A stretch of 64,000 nucleotides of DNA from Megalobrama amblycephala (GCF_018812025.1 NC_063061.1:38663044-38727043), one strand, 5' to 3'. Positions 1 through 12,939 are shown, numbered from the stretch's first letter. Translations and numbers: made by a program. Notes: generated by a model not told the origin, from the letters alone.

Positions 1-230
1 AAGATTAAATTAATATTTCTTAACTTTCTGAATGTTATTAATTCATATAATTACTATTAATATTGTACATCAAACTGTTTTTTTTTAGCATTTTCTTCAC
101 AAATTCAGTGCATTTTCCTGCCCTCTTTTGATTGACAGGATATATTGGCCCTGACTATTGGCTGTTTTTAATCTGTCGATACTGATTATTGGCTGATATA
201 TTGGTGCATCTCTAATACATACATACATAC

Positions 231-263
<33 letters not shown>

Positions 264-1009
264 CTACATATACTACTACATATATTGGGGACTGAAAAAA
301 ACATATATATTTGTTCTTTTAGGATTGGTTCCACATTTCATTAGCATTCCTGAACGATTTTTTGACCTTTAAATGTATTAATATTATGATAATTCGAGTA
401 TTTCAGTATCAGTTTCTCCCTACATTATTTTCTGTCACTGGAAATGCAGCACAGCAAAATCAAATACACTTTAAACATATTAACATTAACCAACAGCTGA
501 TCCTTCAGAGATCAAGACATTATAAGATTACCATTCTTAAGAATAACATGCGCCGATGAATCATTCACGATAAAACCAGGAACGTTATTAAGAAAGCCTG
601 ACGTCCCGTTTTACTCTCGGTACATTATGTGCCATGACTTCACAAAAACAAGCTGCTGTCTGATCAGCTCTGAATTATACATGAGCTGAAGACAAACCCT
701 GAGATCAGATGCTTTACAGGAACAATCCATACTATACCAAACTGCTGAAACGAAACAAACTCTTCTTTTACAATATTTACACTAATATGGTTATGATGTA
801 TTGGAGTAGCCTGTGTTTTACAAAACATACTATTTCAGTCTTTCTACATCAAAAATGTTTGTTTAATTGAATGTGTTAGTGCTGTTCTTTTGTGATTATT
901 TGTGAAATGTACAAGATCAAAGAGTGAAAATGGTTTCAAAGTAAATCCTACACCAATTCAGACTCATGGGAAAACTTACAAATTATGTTTAATATATATG
1001 CATATATAT
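1..1009. other. AT-rich non-coding stretch, no gene
   Basis: No exon-like open frame or splice structure is visible. A CATA/TA microsatellite lies at about 213-262. Position relative to onecut2 exon 1 suggests intron 1 or downstream sequence of that gene, but this is inference because exon 2 is not in view. Confidence 0.5.
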
Positions 1010-1915
1010 GGGTCAATGACGTGACGGGTCTTTTTTTGTCCAAAGGCCTTAAAAATTATTAAAAACAAAGATAAGTCATCCAAAGTATGTAAGGTAGTAC
1101 AACTAGTTCTCTTTACTTGAGGTTTTAATTATATTTGCACCAATTAAAGGTATTTTAAAGATTTTGAAGTGTCAAAAGGTCATTTAGTTTAACCGTCCAA
1201 AGGCCAATACAGCCATTTCATTTGTGATTAAAAGATCTTAAAATGTAATAAATGTATGTATTTTTTATTCTGGCATGATTTTATAACATCATATATCAAC
1301 ATAGTGCAAAATTGTGTTAAAATTATGTGTAGAAGTCGTTGCTTTGTTATGAGAAAGAATTAATTTCATTGATGTCATTCTGAGTAACCAATATAAAGGG
1401 ACCATTTTGAATCAAGTCATGCGGTCAATGTCATGTGACAGGATGTGACATCATTCAGACACCTGCAAAGGACCACAATGTCGTGAAGCAAATTAACTAA
1501 CTCTCTTTTAACTATTTGAAAAATTCATGTTTTCACTCGATCATACACATGTCCAGAAACATCAGGTCATTTGGTGCAACCGCTATAAAACATGGAAAAT
1601 GTTGTAATATTTTAAAAACTTGTACTAAATATAAAATATTTGATTGTCCTTTTGTTAGATATCAGCCTGTTAGCATTGTTTGAAAATATCGTCATTCGGT
1701 GTAACCAAAAGTGTTATTCGGTAAAACCGAAATTTTGGTTAAACCGAATGACTTTTTTGTTGACAAATTTTGTCCATCTTGTAAAAAATTACAAAAGCAG
1801 TGTTAATTGATTATAAAAATCACATAATCTCATTATTAACACTTAATAAAACTTCAAAATTAATCATATCTCCATGTTTTTTTACACTTTTAAAAAACTC
1901 ATTTGTCAATGACCC
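1010..1915 (+). mobile_element. Non-autonomous DNA element with GGGTCAATGAC termini
   Basis: The element starts GGGTCAATGAC (1010-1020) and ends GTCAATGACCC (1905-1915), giving imperfect terminal inverted repeats. Both flanks are ATATAT, so any target duplication is hidden in an AT run. The interior has several 'ACCGAATGAC'-type words in both orientations (about 1690-1750). No transposase frame is present. A second copy of most of it lies inverted at 4097-4915. Family name not assigned. Confidence 0.7.
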
Positions 1916-2070
1916 ATATATATATATTTAAAAAATATCAGCCAATTAATCAGCCTGGTTAATATCGCATATCACTAATAAGTAGTCAAAAAAAATTTTA
2001 AACTATGCAAATGTTTAGCTAAACCACTTCTAATGCATAAAATAGCTCATATTATGAATGAAAACATCTC

Positions 2071-2367
2071 AATATTCCTCATTTAAATAATTCATATGCA
2101 GAATAAAGGGGCGGGGCTTGGTTGAGTTAGTTAGTAGTGTGTTGAAACTGGCGGTTATGGTAAGGGGCGGGACATTTCCCAAACACCAATCACAACACAC
2201 TGCTCCAACCGACCAATCAGAGCACATTGTGCTTTTCAGAAGGAGGAGCTTCATAGAGACAGGAACTAAACAGAGCGTTACTGACAGACTGGGAAGAGAG
2301 GAGCTGAACAATGAGGAAAATAATCAACATTCAATCTAGTAGAGCACAAAAACAACATCAAGTCTTT
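2071..2367 (+). mobile_element. Interspersed MITE-like repeat, copy 1 of 2
   Basis: About 300 bp is nearly identical to 36551-36876 in the same orientation. Both copies contain paired CCAATCA-type words and GGGGCGGGGC boxes. Minus-strand open frames of 80 and 113 codons fall inside the two copies and are explained by the repeat, not by a gene. A related CCAATCACAACA...CCAATCAGAGCA segment is inside the TTAA-flanked element at 21578-22150, so these may be internal fragments of that family. Confidence 0.7.
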
Positions 2368-3540
2368 AAATTCCAGTCCCATGCATCTGATTAGAAAAAG
2401 CGAGAGCTAGGCCTACAGTACAACGAGACAGAGGAGGAGAGAGAGGGAGGCGGTGGGTGACATCAGATCAATATTTCGCCACAAAACATGATCAGTAATG
2501 ATGTTTTCACTTGTTCGGTGAAACCTCCTCATAACAGATGAGAGAAAATCACTCTTTTTTTAATTCGGCTAGTGTTTCATCCTCTCACAGACGTGTGATC
2601 TCTCGTGCTCAGATGCTTCCCATCTCAATATCAACCCTTTTCTAAGCATATACGCTCTTCTGGAAGTGCTGTGTGTGTGTGTGTGTTAGCGCGAGAGGAC
2701 TTGCTAAACGCATTATGCTGTAGTCTTGCACTTAGCTGTGTCATTCTGTGCATGTGCGGATATCCTTAATGTGGAGGCCGGACACCTCGCCGAGAGATGG
2801 AGGAGGGGAAGGCAAGAGAAACTGAGAGACAGAGTCATGCGTTCACTGCAGTGGATCAGCGCCAGCTCAACTACATACAGCAACCCTCAGATGATTTTCA
2901 CTTTTATAAAGACCTGAATGTGATTCATTAGATCAAGTGCGTGAAGTAATGCATTTTCACCAATAATTTCTGAAATCTCAACGTCTTTTCATCAAATGTG
3001 GTGATTTTAGAACTATCATTTTATCATGGTTTTGTTTCATGCAAACTTTTTTAGGAATAAAATGTTGTGTAAAATTGTAATGTAAGTGCTGCTGAAGTGC
3101 AATAAAATAAACTAAATCTCAAAACTGACCGGTACCATTTCAGGGTGGCTGTATCGCTTGATCTCCATGAGGGACAGAACAAATGTTCTCTGATCAAGTT
3201 AATAAGAGGTCAGAGTTCATCTGACATGATGACATCAGTGGTTCAAAGGTTTGTTGCCAGACAGAAACATCAGCACACTGATACGGCCAATCAGAACGCT
3301 CACAAACAATGCTGATGATGTAACACTCGTCAACAACATCAGCCAACGATCCAATCAGCTTCACAAACACACTGAATGCTTACGAACGCACAGATAAACA
3401 AGCAACACTGATTACTTTTGGAGCTGAATGTGTTTTGTTGCCCGTATCTTTGTTTGACAAGAAACAACCTGTCTTTAAAAAGTACACACTTCAACATAAT
3501 CCTGATTGCATCACATCCTGGAATGAAAGTTTGGTCAAAC
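2368..3540. other. Low-repeat non-coding stretch
   Basis: No gene seen. Contains a short GT run at 2671-2686 and mixed-composition sequence without a recognised repeat at about 2400-2930. It could hold regulatory sequence of onecut2, but nothing in the sequence proves it. Confidence 0.35.
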
Positions 3541-3770
3541 TTTACAGTTAGGTTCCATTAGTTAACTAACATAAACTAATAATGAGCAAGACCTCTGTTA
3601 CAGTATTTATTCATCTTTTGTCATAAGTTATTGCTAGTTCATGTTAGCCAAATAATATTAACAGATACAACTTTAGATTTTAATAATGCATTAGCAAATG
3701 CTGAAATTAACAATAACTAAGATTAATAAATGCTAGTTCATGTTAACTAATGCACTTACCAAATAGAGCG
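3541..3770. repeat. GTTAACTAA-type AT-rich interspersed repeat
   Basis: Made of words such as 'GTTCATGTTAG', 'TTAACTAA' and 'AATAAATGCTAGTTCATG'. Similar copies occur at about 18955-19195, 20030-20285 and 25655-25880. It is a dispersed fish repeat; no coding capacity. Confidence 0.6.
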
Positions 3771-3774
3771 CAAC

Positions 3775-5175
3775 ACTCATAAAAACATTTTCTCAATAGG
3801 GAAATTGATTTTTAACGATAACTTATAAACTATGAAGCTACGAAGCTGTTGATCAATGGTATTTGGCTCTGTTGAAGCCGTCATCCCACATAATTTCAGC
3901 TTGTTTTTAAAATTACTGTTTAACAGCCAAATTGTGGTGAAAACTACATTACCCATGATGCTGTACAGAAAATTCCACCAATCAAGATTTGAAACAAGTA
4001 AAACACATTAAAAGAACTTGTTAGCTCCGCCCATTGCCATGAAGCACCGCAAATGACGTAATCAAGTTGATCTCTACACTCACAAAATACTTATAATGGA
4101 GATATGATTCATTTTGAAGTTTTATTAAGTGTTAACAATGAGATTATGTGGTTTTTATAATCAATTAACACTGCTTTTGTTATTTTTAACAAGATGGACA
4201 AAATTTGTCAACAAAAAAGTAATTCGTTTAACCAAAATTTCGGTTTTACCGAATGACACTTTTGGTTATACCGAATGACGATATTTTCAAACAATGCTAA
4301 CAGGCTGATATCTAGCTAGCTAACAAAATGACAATCAAACATTTTATATTTAGTGCAAGTTTTTTAAATATTACAACATTTTCCATGTTTTATAGCGGTT
4401 GCACTGAATGACCTGATGTTTCGGGACATGCGTATGATCGAGTGAAAACATGAATTTTTCAGATAGTTAAGAGAGAGTTAGTTACTTTGCTTCACGACCA
4501 TGTGGTCCTTTGCAGGTGTCTGAATGATGTCACATCCTGTCACATGACATTGATTCAAAATGGTCCCTTTATATCGGTTACTCCGAATAACATCAATGAA
4601 ATTCATTTTTCCGGACATTCTTTCTCATAACAAAGCAATGACTTCTACACATAATTTTAACACCAATTTGCACTATGTTGATATATGATGTTATAAAATC
4701 ATGCCAGAATAAAAAATATATACATTTATTGCATTTTAAGATATTTTAATGAAATGAAATGGCTGTATTGGCCTTTGGACGGTTAAACCAAATGACCAAA
4801 ATCTTTAAAATACCTTTATATGTAGCAAAATATAATTAAAACCTTTTTGAATTAATAAAAGAGATCTAGTTGTACGTCCTTACATACTTTGCATGTCATA
4901 TCAGCATTTTTAATTGAGTATTTTTATGTTTCTCCATCATTTTTATTTTGATTTTGTCATTCGCAATGCTTCATGGGATTGTAGTTCTTTCTTCTTTCCC
5001 TCACTAAAGCCGAATTTTCAAATAATTTTTTGCTTCAAATCAGTGTTGTGATTCTCCTCGTAGCTGCTTGGTTTGGTTTATGGCTTATAACGCTTTAATA
5101 AGGACTTTTTTTAAAATCCCTATGGGAGAAATTAATGAAAAAAAAAAAAAAACACTTCCGGAAGCAGCGCTGCAC
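3775..5175. mobile_element. Element interrupted by a nested insertion
   Basis: The left part (about 3775-4090) contains 'ATAGGGAAATTGATTTTT'. The right part (about 4920-5175) contains the approximate inverted counterpart 'AAAATCCCTATGGGAGAA'. Between them lies a copy of the 1010-1915 family (4097-4915). The simplest reading is one older element split by a later insertion. Ends are approximate. Confidence 0.45.
4097..4915 (-). mobile_element. Inverted, end-truncated copy of the 1010-1915 element
   Basis: Read on the minus strand it follows 1010-1915 closely from about 1095 to 1880, including the 'ACCGAATGAC' words and the 'TGGAGATATGAT' segment. The GGGTCAATGAC termini are missing at both ends, so it is truncated or a divergent subfamily. 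With the other copy it forms an inverted pair about 2.2 kb apart. Confidence 0.7.
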
Positions 5176-6428
5176 TAATGCACTCTACTGAAAATTATCA
5201 TCATTTATTCACCTTCATGTTGTTCCAAACCCATGACTTTATTTCATCCTTGGAACATAAAAGCAGAAATTAAGAAGATCTGCTCTTTTCCACACAAAAA
5301 CACTGTATTCATGTAGCCATCAAGCTCCATTCATAACCAAAACACTATTAATCATATACACAATCCATACTACAGTATGTCAAACAAACATACTTCATGG
5401 TCCATTTTGGTGTTTAACGCAAAAGGAGAAATCCTGAATCTTCATGCAACTCTTTCGCTCAAGGAAATGCACAAATGCATAAATGTAGAAACAATTGCAA
5501 CGGGTTTGTATCTAACAAAAGCACTATTTAAGAGAACATACGTGTAAGAGCCAACTGTAAATAACGAGCGTGTTTTATTACGCAAGTTCTTATCAGCTCC
5601 TCTCCTCTGGAAAGCAAACATGAACCTTTCTCTTTCCTCATAGCTGAAGTTAAACGTTGCCTATTCTTTCCACAGGAGTTAGAGACACGATGGTGTGTAA
5701 ACTGAAGAATGATCACAGAATAAACTTTATCATGCAGCGCACACAAGTTTATTCCTGTCATTCATTTGCAGATCACTAACACAAACACGAAGAGTGCTGG
5801 AACGCAAATATAAACCTCAAGTAAAATCAGGCTGAAAGAAAAACTGAATCCCCCACAGATTCCCTCATGTTTCTTTCTGGCCGCTGGTTTACTGACAGCA
5901 GCATTACTAGAGGTTTTGTGGGGCTGAAAACTTTGGCCTTTGCTCAGGCTGATGATCCCCGATCACGAGACAGAGAGATAATCACATCACTGCCGATTTC
6001 CCTCAAAACTCAAAAACAAACACGCCGCTCCACCTGCTACTGCGTAAAGACGATATATGAGGAGGACGATACATACACAACGCAAAAGTCTGAGAAAATC
6101 TGGGATTTAAACATGGAAATTATGTCAGAACAAGGCAGTTCTGACATAAAATGAAGCATGCTGTCATTAAAGCACTTTATTTTCAGCTCTTTTTTATTAA
6201 AATTACTATCAAATTTGAATTAATTTAAGCATTTTCCAACTTTTAGACACCGATGTATATCTGCAGAATACAATGGGATTGATTGAAACAGGACAAAGGG
6301 AAATTTGTGGCAAAAATAATAAGTTACTCATTTAACATGATTCATTGTTCAGAAAGCTATAAATGAGTGAAACAAATACATTACAGATATGAAACACCAA
6401 ACCATAAAGAATATGTAATGTCTTCTTA
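5176..6428. other. Non-coding stretch, no gene
   Basis: A short MITE-like remnant lies near 5190-5290 (words 'ATCATTTATTCACC', 'GTTGTTCCAAACC'). The 95-codon open frame at 5867-6154 has no recognisable domain and is taken as chance. Confidence 0.4.
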
Positions 6429-6910
6429 CACTCTAAGAATGCTGGATGAAAAACAACCCAAGTTGGGTTAAATATGGACAAACCCAGTGATTGGGCTGTC
6501 TTAACCCAGCGGTTGGGTTAAATGTTTGACCTAATGTGCTGGGTAGTTTTATTTAACCCAAAATATTGTTTAAAATTACTATATGGCTGGCTTAAAATGA
6601 ACGCAAAATATGTTGGAAATTAAACATAATTACAAGAGGCAACAATAATGATCAAAAGATGAACATTTATTAATAAGCAATTTAATAAATGTTTATTTTT
6701 TAATTATTATTCATTAAACGTTTAATAAATGTTCATTTCCGACATATTTTGAATTCATTTTAAGCAAGAAATACAGTAATTTTTAAACAATAGTTGAGTT
6801 AAATAAAACTACCCATGCAGCAGGTTGGGTCAAACATTTAACCCAATCACTGTCATTTTTATCCATTTTTAACCCAACTTGGGTTATTTTTAACCCAGCA
6901 TTTTTTAGTG
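6429..6910. mobile_element. CACT-ended AACCCA MITE, copy 1
   Basis: Starts CACTCTAAGAATGCTGG and ends with the inverted form ...CAGCATTTTTTAGTG. The arms are rich in 'AACCCAACTTGGGTT', 'ACCCAGCGGTTGGGTT' and 'TTTATTTAACCCAA' words, so the element folds on itself. CACT termini suggest a CACTA/EnSpm-like origin, which is inference. Other copies: 8050-9488, 10455-10866, 10958-11384 and 60303-60811. Confidence 0.75.
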
Positions 6911-7259
6911 TACATGTACTTATTATATAATAACAGTATATTACGCATAATTACATGCAACTGATCCTAAACCTACAGTAAGTTCATGTTGTTACTTAAT
7001 ATTACACATATAACAAGGACACCTTAAAATAAAGTTTAACCCAAAATATTAATACAAACAGCATATTGAAACACATTCAAACACCTTACAGTGAAGTTTC
7101 AGTGTCTGATTTAGAACAGATGAATGTCTACTAAAGCATAATCTTTATAATATAATAGGCAATGCTGATTTTTCATAATCATAATGTTAGGATATGATTG
7201 GATTAGGCTGTTTTAAGCAGATTGGCCATGAGAGTATCTGAAAATCAGTCGCTCAATCA

Positions 7260-7458
7260 TATTTCTGCCGGGATTATTTCACTCTCTACGCACTTATTGG
7301 GTTGAGAAGAGAATCTCATCACTAAAAGGTCCTCAAAGCACCGCAAAGCCATTATAATTATCAGACGCGAGCGTCCTCTCTCTCTGGAGCCGCGAGGCGA
7401 GCGCTGCGCCCCGGTCTTTGTGTGAAGGTCACCGGCCGCATCCTTTCAACGCCAGCCT

Positions 7459-7489
<31 letters not shown>

Positions 7490-7720
7490 GCCGGGGTGAT
7501 TAAAACACCCTGCTAAAATTCACTTGAAAACACCCATGCTTGGTTATCCGTGCATTTGGCGTCTCTTCATCAGCGTTAATGATCCTTTTAAACGACGGCG
7601 GCGAGCGCGGCTCAGAATAGCCCGTCAGGAGTCTGTTTAGCGCGGAGTCAGTCGGCTGCTGCTGGGAACCTTCCTCCAGCGTCAGCTTTACTGGAACAGG
7701 TCCGGATCGGGTTCCAGATC
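7260..7720. promoter_or_regulatory. GC-rich low-repeat block, candidate conserved element
   Basis: This block stands out from AT-rich surroundings by high GC, several CpGs (e.g. 'GAGGCGAGCGCTGCGCC', 'GACGGCGGCGAGCGCGG') and absence of recognised repeats apart from a CA run at 7463-7490. It also contains homeobox-like TAATTAT. Its place inside the presumed onecut2 intron 1 makes an enhancer plausible. That rests on composition only. Confidence 0.3.
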
Positions 7721-8049
7721 AATGCGAACTCGGTGCTCACGTTTATGTTATTGTTGCCAGCATTAATGCCCTTTTAATCTTTAAGAGATTACACGCATTG
7801 ATCCGCCGTCGTTCAGCAACACATATTTGTTTGAGAAAGTGACATAACTCACACACGTTACTGAACGACTGGACGAAAATAAACTGGTATTGGTCTCGTT
7901 CTGCCAACATCAAGCAGAAACAGATCCATGATTGGCCTGGTGTTGAAGATATGCTGTGCAGGCCTGTCGACTGTGTGCATCTTTGCATTCAAACCTAAAG
8001 ATCATACATCTGAAAACAACCTCATGACAGAGAGAACTGGTCACTGAAC

Positions 8050-9488
8050 AATATAAAAACAACCAAAATTGGGTTGAAAATTGACAAACCCAGCGATTCT
8101 TTGCCCAACATGCTGGGTAGTTTTATTTAACCCAACTATTGTTTAAAAATGACTGTATGACTGGCTTAAAATGAACCCAAAATATGTTATAAATCAGACA
8201 CATAATTACTAGAGGAAACAATAATAATCAAAAGGTGTACATTTATTAATAAGCAATTTAATAAATGTTTATTGTTTAATTATTATTCATTAAACATATT
8301 AATAAATGTTCATTTCCAACATATTTGGGTTCATTTTAAGCAAGAAATACAGTAATTTTTAAACAATAGTTGAGTTAAATAAAACTACCCAGCAGGTTGG
8401 GCAAACATTTAACCCAACTGTTTAAACCGCTGTGTTAAAACAACTCAATCACTCGGTCAAAACAACTCAATTGCTGGGTCAAAACAACCCAATCGCTGGG
8501 TTAAAACAACCCAATCACTCAGTTAAAACAACCCATTCACTGGGTCAAAACAACCCAATCGCTAGGTTAAAACAACTCAATCGCTGGGTCAAAACAACCC
8601 AATCGCTGGGTTAAAACAACCCAATCACTCGGTTAAAACAACCCATTCACTGGGTCAAAACAACCCAGTCGCTGGGTTAAAACAACTCAATCGCTGGGTC
8701 AAAACAACCCAATCGCTGGGTTAAAACAACCCAATCACTCGGTTAAAACAACCCATTCACTGGGTCAAAACAACCCAATCGCTGGGTTAAAACAACTCAA
8801 TCGCTGGGTCAAAACAACCCAATCGCTGGGTTAAAACAACCCAATCACTCGGTCAAAACAACGCAATCGCTGGGTTAAAACAACCCAATCACTGTTTTAA
8901 AAACAACCCAATCACTCGGTCAAAACAACCCAATCGCTGGGTCAAAACAACTCAATTGCTGGGTTAAAACAACTCAATCGCTGTGTCAAAACAACGCAAT
9001 CGCTGGGTTAAAACAACCCAATCACTCGGTCAAAACAACGCAATCGCTGGGTTAAAACAACCCAATCACTGTTTTAAAAACAACCCAATCACTCGGTCAA
9101 AACAACCCAATCACTGGGTCAAAACAACTCAATTGCTGGGTTAAAACAACTCAATCGCTGTGTCAAAACAACGCAATCGCTGGGTTAAAACAACCCAATC
9201 ACTGTTTTAAAAACAACCCAATCGCTGGGTCAAAACAACCCAATCGCTGGGTTAAAACAACCCAATCTCTTGGTTAAAACAACCTAATCACTGTGTTAAA
9301 ACAACCCAATCTCTTGGTTAAAACAACCCAATCGCTGGGTTAAAACAACCCAATCAAACAACCCAATCGTTGTGTTAAAACAACCCAGTCGCTGGGTTAA
9401 AACAACCCAATCACTGGGTCAAAGCAACCAATTCGCTGGGTTTGTCCAACCCAACTTAGGTTTTTTTTAACCCAGCATTTCTTAGAGT
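8050..9488. mobile_element. CACT-type AACCCA MITE, copy 2, with satellite expansion
   Basis: The left and right parts match the other copies (left arm about 8050-8400; right end ...CCCAGCATTTCTTAGAGT at 9488). The short central stretch, two to three units in the sister copies, is here replaced by about 1 kb of tandem 22-bp units (see 8411-9440). The left terminus is degraded. Confidence 0.7.
8411..9440. repeat. 22-bp minisatellite grown inside a MITE
   Basis: About 45 tandem units of 'CAATCGCTGGGTTAAAACAA' type, period 22 bp. Variant units recur in blocks: a five-unit (110-bp) block repeats from about 8516, and an eight-unit block of 177 bp starting with 'ACGCAATCGC' recurs at 8861 and 9038, the extra base coming from a 'TTTTAAAAAC' variant. 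The unit is the same as the inner words of the other MITE copies, so the array arose from the element itself. Confidence 0.85.
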
Positions 9489-10454
9489 ACATAATGCACC
9501 ATTTTAAGATAATTTTATAGAGCATGCTGTGCAAATAAACATGTTTAACTTCACAGTTTTGTGATTTAAATGATTAAATCACTATTTATCGTACACATGT
9601 GTTCTATTAATTGTCGGCCACCCTGTGCTCTCGACCACTTATTCTACCAATATAACAGACACTGGTGTTCAAATGTCTGAGAGCGCACTGAAAATCTGGG
9701 ACTTTTTTCATGCAAACCTTGAAAATAAAAGTGAAAAGGAGTTGTTGCAATATCTCTGGGTCAAATGTCAGTAAAAGAGTGTCACTGATCATGAGCTCTT
9801 TCATGATGAGATCCAGTCATCAGGTTTTGCTTTTGCGAGGCATGTGCCAAACACCGAGACCTTTACAAATTCAACTTTTGACTCAAATTGTGATGCTCTC
9901 AGACTTTCAGATCCCAATGTATATCTAAAGATATTTATATTTGATATCATCTGATCGTAGAAGCCCAAATCAAGAGAGACGTCTCTCAGAATCCAGCCTG
10001 GCATAGGTTGCAGGTATATTTATCCATCTCCAGCACTCTTATTTACGGGCCGGGACCCCGTGTTTCTCCAGCACCTGGCTCTTTTTCAATCTTCTCCGTC
10101 CTGACTCGTATAACGGCGCTTGTCCCCTTTGATCATTTAGTTAATAAAGTTGTTTGTCGGCAGCGGACGGCACAGGCCGAGGTTTGTCTCGCTGGCTGAT
10201 TGCTTGTGCGGTGTGACTGGAATGAGGTCCAGTCAGACGTCACGTTTGATTTGACTAAATTAATAGTGCAAAGACAGGCTCGTTTCACTGGTGACATCAT
10301 GCATCTGCAACACTCTTGGAAGAAAAGATTCTATTTAGAACCTTAAAGTGTTCCGTCAGGCGCTTCATACAGAATATAGAACCTTCCCATCATTTTATGG
10401 GTTTAGTTTTCATTTTTCATTTCTTTTTTAATTGTAATTACATTCTATGAATTA
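9489..10454. other. Low-repeat stretch with candidate regulatory block
   Basis: No exon found. The part at about 9950-10270 has mixed, CpG-containing sequence without recognised repeats and words such as 'CCTTTGATCATTTAGTTAAT'. It sits between two MITE clusters in the presumed onecut2 intron 1, so it is a candidate conserved non-coding element, judged on composition alone. Confidence 0.3.
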
Positions 10455-10866
10455 CACTAGGTTAAAAACAACCCAAGTTGGGTTGAAAATGGAGAGCGAT
10501 TGGGTTGTTTTAACCCAGTGGTTGGGTTAAACGTTTGCACAACGTGCTGGGCAGTTTTATTTACCCCAAAATATTGTTTAAAAATGACTATATGTCTGGC
10601 TTAAAATTAACCCAATATAGGTTGGAAATTAAAAATTATAATTACTAGAGGCAACAATAATAATCAAAATAATATTAATAAATGTTCATTTCCAACATAC
10701 TTTAGGTTCATTTTAATCAAGCAATACAGTCAATTTTTAAATAATAGTTGAGTTAAATAAAACTACCCAGCATGTTTGGCAAACATTTAACCCAACTGCT
10801 GGGTTAAAACAACCCAATCGCTGGGTTTGACCATTTTCAACCCAACTTGGGTTGTTTTTTTAGGGT
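10455..10866. mobile_element. CACT-ended AACCCA MITE, copy 3
   Basis: Starts CACTAGGTTAAAAACAACCC and ends ...GGGTTGTTTTTTTAGGGTG. It has the same arms as 6429-6910 and only two to three of the 22-bp inner units. Confidence 0.7.
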
Positions 10867-10957
10867 GTAAACAGCTTGAAAACATACTTTATCACTTGAA
10901 ATAACCTGTTAAACATGAAAGTATTATGCAATCATTTAAGACATTTCTCCTTTTATA

Positions 10958-11384
10958 CACTCTAAAAAATGCTGGGTTAAAAATGTACAAACCCAGCGAA
11001 TGGTTTGTTTTAACCCAGCGGTTGGGTTAAATGTTTGATGAAATGTTTGCTGAGTTTTATTTAATTCAACTATTGTTTAAAAATTACTGTATTTCTTGCT
11101 TAAAATGAACCAAAATATGTTTGAAACGAACATTTATTAATACGTTTAATGAATAATAAACATACACATTTGAATTTTAAATTGCTTATTAATAAATGTT
11201 CATCTTTTGATTATTATTGTTGCCTCTAGTAATTATGTGTCTGATTTTGAATTTCCAACATATTTTGGGTTCATTTTAAGCCAGACATTTTTAAACAATA
11301 GTTGAGTTAAATCAAACACGTTAGGCAAACATTTAACCCAACCGCTGGGTTAAAACAACATTTTTAACCCAGTATTTTTTAGTG
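10958..11384. mobile_element. CACT-ended AACCCA MITE, copy 4
   Basis: Starts CACTCTAAAAAATGCTGGG and ends ...CCCAGTATTTTTTAGTG, a clear terminal inverted repeat. It is only about 90 bp from copy 3, so four copies cluster within 5 kb. Confidence 0.75.
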
Positions 11385-12898
11385 TAGCATCTTTTTGGCA
11401 TAAAATGTTCTTTAAAATTGAGCCAAAAACCCTATGGGTTTATATAGAAAACCAATGAATGTATGCTTAAGAATCAGTCTAATAACTTTCATGAATAAGA
11501 TATGTAGATTCAAATATGAATATCTATTTCATTTTTATGTAAATAACATTATCAGCATAACGATTTGAATGAAAATAGTAAATTGACTTTAATAACAGCA
11601 GCACTCGATGTCTCTAAAAGTCGTTCAAAAACCTGAAAATCCTGATTTAAGAATGAATCTTCAATGAAAGCAAGAAAATATGACCATCTGATGATCAAAT
11701 GACCTACAAATCAGAAATATGTTCCACAAAACTTATTTCCAGATTTAAATATTGTGGAATATTTTAATATGAACTGTTATCTTCTGTGATTTTGGACCCT
11801 ACTATAGGCCTAGATGGAGATAATAATTTCATGATGTTCACCTGAAGTAAATTATAACCCGTTCAGCATTATATAACAGCTTTCTGCTGAATTATTTGCA
11901 TGAATTTACAGCGAGGTTGTTGTGCTTGCATTTCCTTGAACGTAAAGCTTTAATTCAAGCATGGTGAGCAATCCTCTCTGTGTCAGACATTTATGATGTC
12001 ATTTATGATGTCACGACGTGCAACTCCTCATTGTTTGTTTCACATTCTTTCCCAAACGCTCCAAAACGCTGAACAAAAGGCAGGTGCCGGGCCGCACATC
12101 TCTGCCTGTTTAACCCAAGACAAGGTGACGTTTTGTGCGTTGAGCTGAGGGTCACGCAGAGATTTCTATCAATAATTCATCGAGCCGCTGCAGCCTCTGT
12201 TCTTCTTTTCAATTCCCCTGCAGATCACATAATACCTTCCCCCCAACCCAAAGCCATCTGTGAGACCAGAGTCCTGCAGGGAAACAGCATTAAAGCACCT
12301 ACCAATGAAGCCCTACACGCTTCTGTTTCAATCAGATTCTTGGTGAAAGAAAGATGCATGTGTTTGTTTACGAAACAATCGCCTAAATCTGGATGTTCAC
12401 ATAGAGAATCTCATATTCAGATGGAGTGTTTTGATAAAGATGCCAGTGTTTTGGTATGTGATTTATCAGCTTCCTCACTCTTGCTCTTTCTCCAAACCCT
12501 TTTGTTGACAACTGGAATAGTTGCACACATTTTTTACAGAAACAGCTGAAGCTTTAATGCACAGGCACAATGCATGAGGCATCAGAGCTGTCCATTATTT
12601 CAGTGAATAATTGTGCATCACCCTACAAATTAAAAATCAATACGCACCAAGCTTTTATTTTAATGCACTGATAGGATGCTCTTCAACAGCACGACACCGT
12701 CTCTGACACCTACAACACACATCCGAACTACACTGAAGAGGAAAATTCAGCTCTTGCTTTTTCTTCAGCCGAACAAAGGAAAAGGGGGTCTGCACCGCCC
12801 ATCGCTAGAGGGGGCAACAAGCCTGATGTAGCGGGGCAGGAGGGGAATAACAGTTCAGTAATTACCAGCAACACATCCCTATTCAGAAAGCTTTTCTT

Positions 12899-12939
<41 letters not shown>

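Noticed and set aside
2069..2339. Overlapping ~75-80 codon frames, also at 36450-36906
   Set aside because: They lie in two copies of the same interspersed repeat.
8432..8614. 60-codon frame of repeated 'KTTQSLGQNN'
   Set aside because: Direct translation of the 22-bp minisatellite.
12133..12549. 138-codon plus-strand open frame in onecut2 intron 1
   Set aside because: Starts at a non-ATG codon, has no recognisable domain and no splice context; the region reads better as non-coding.
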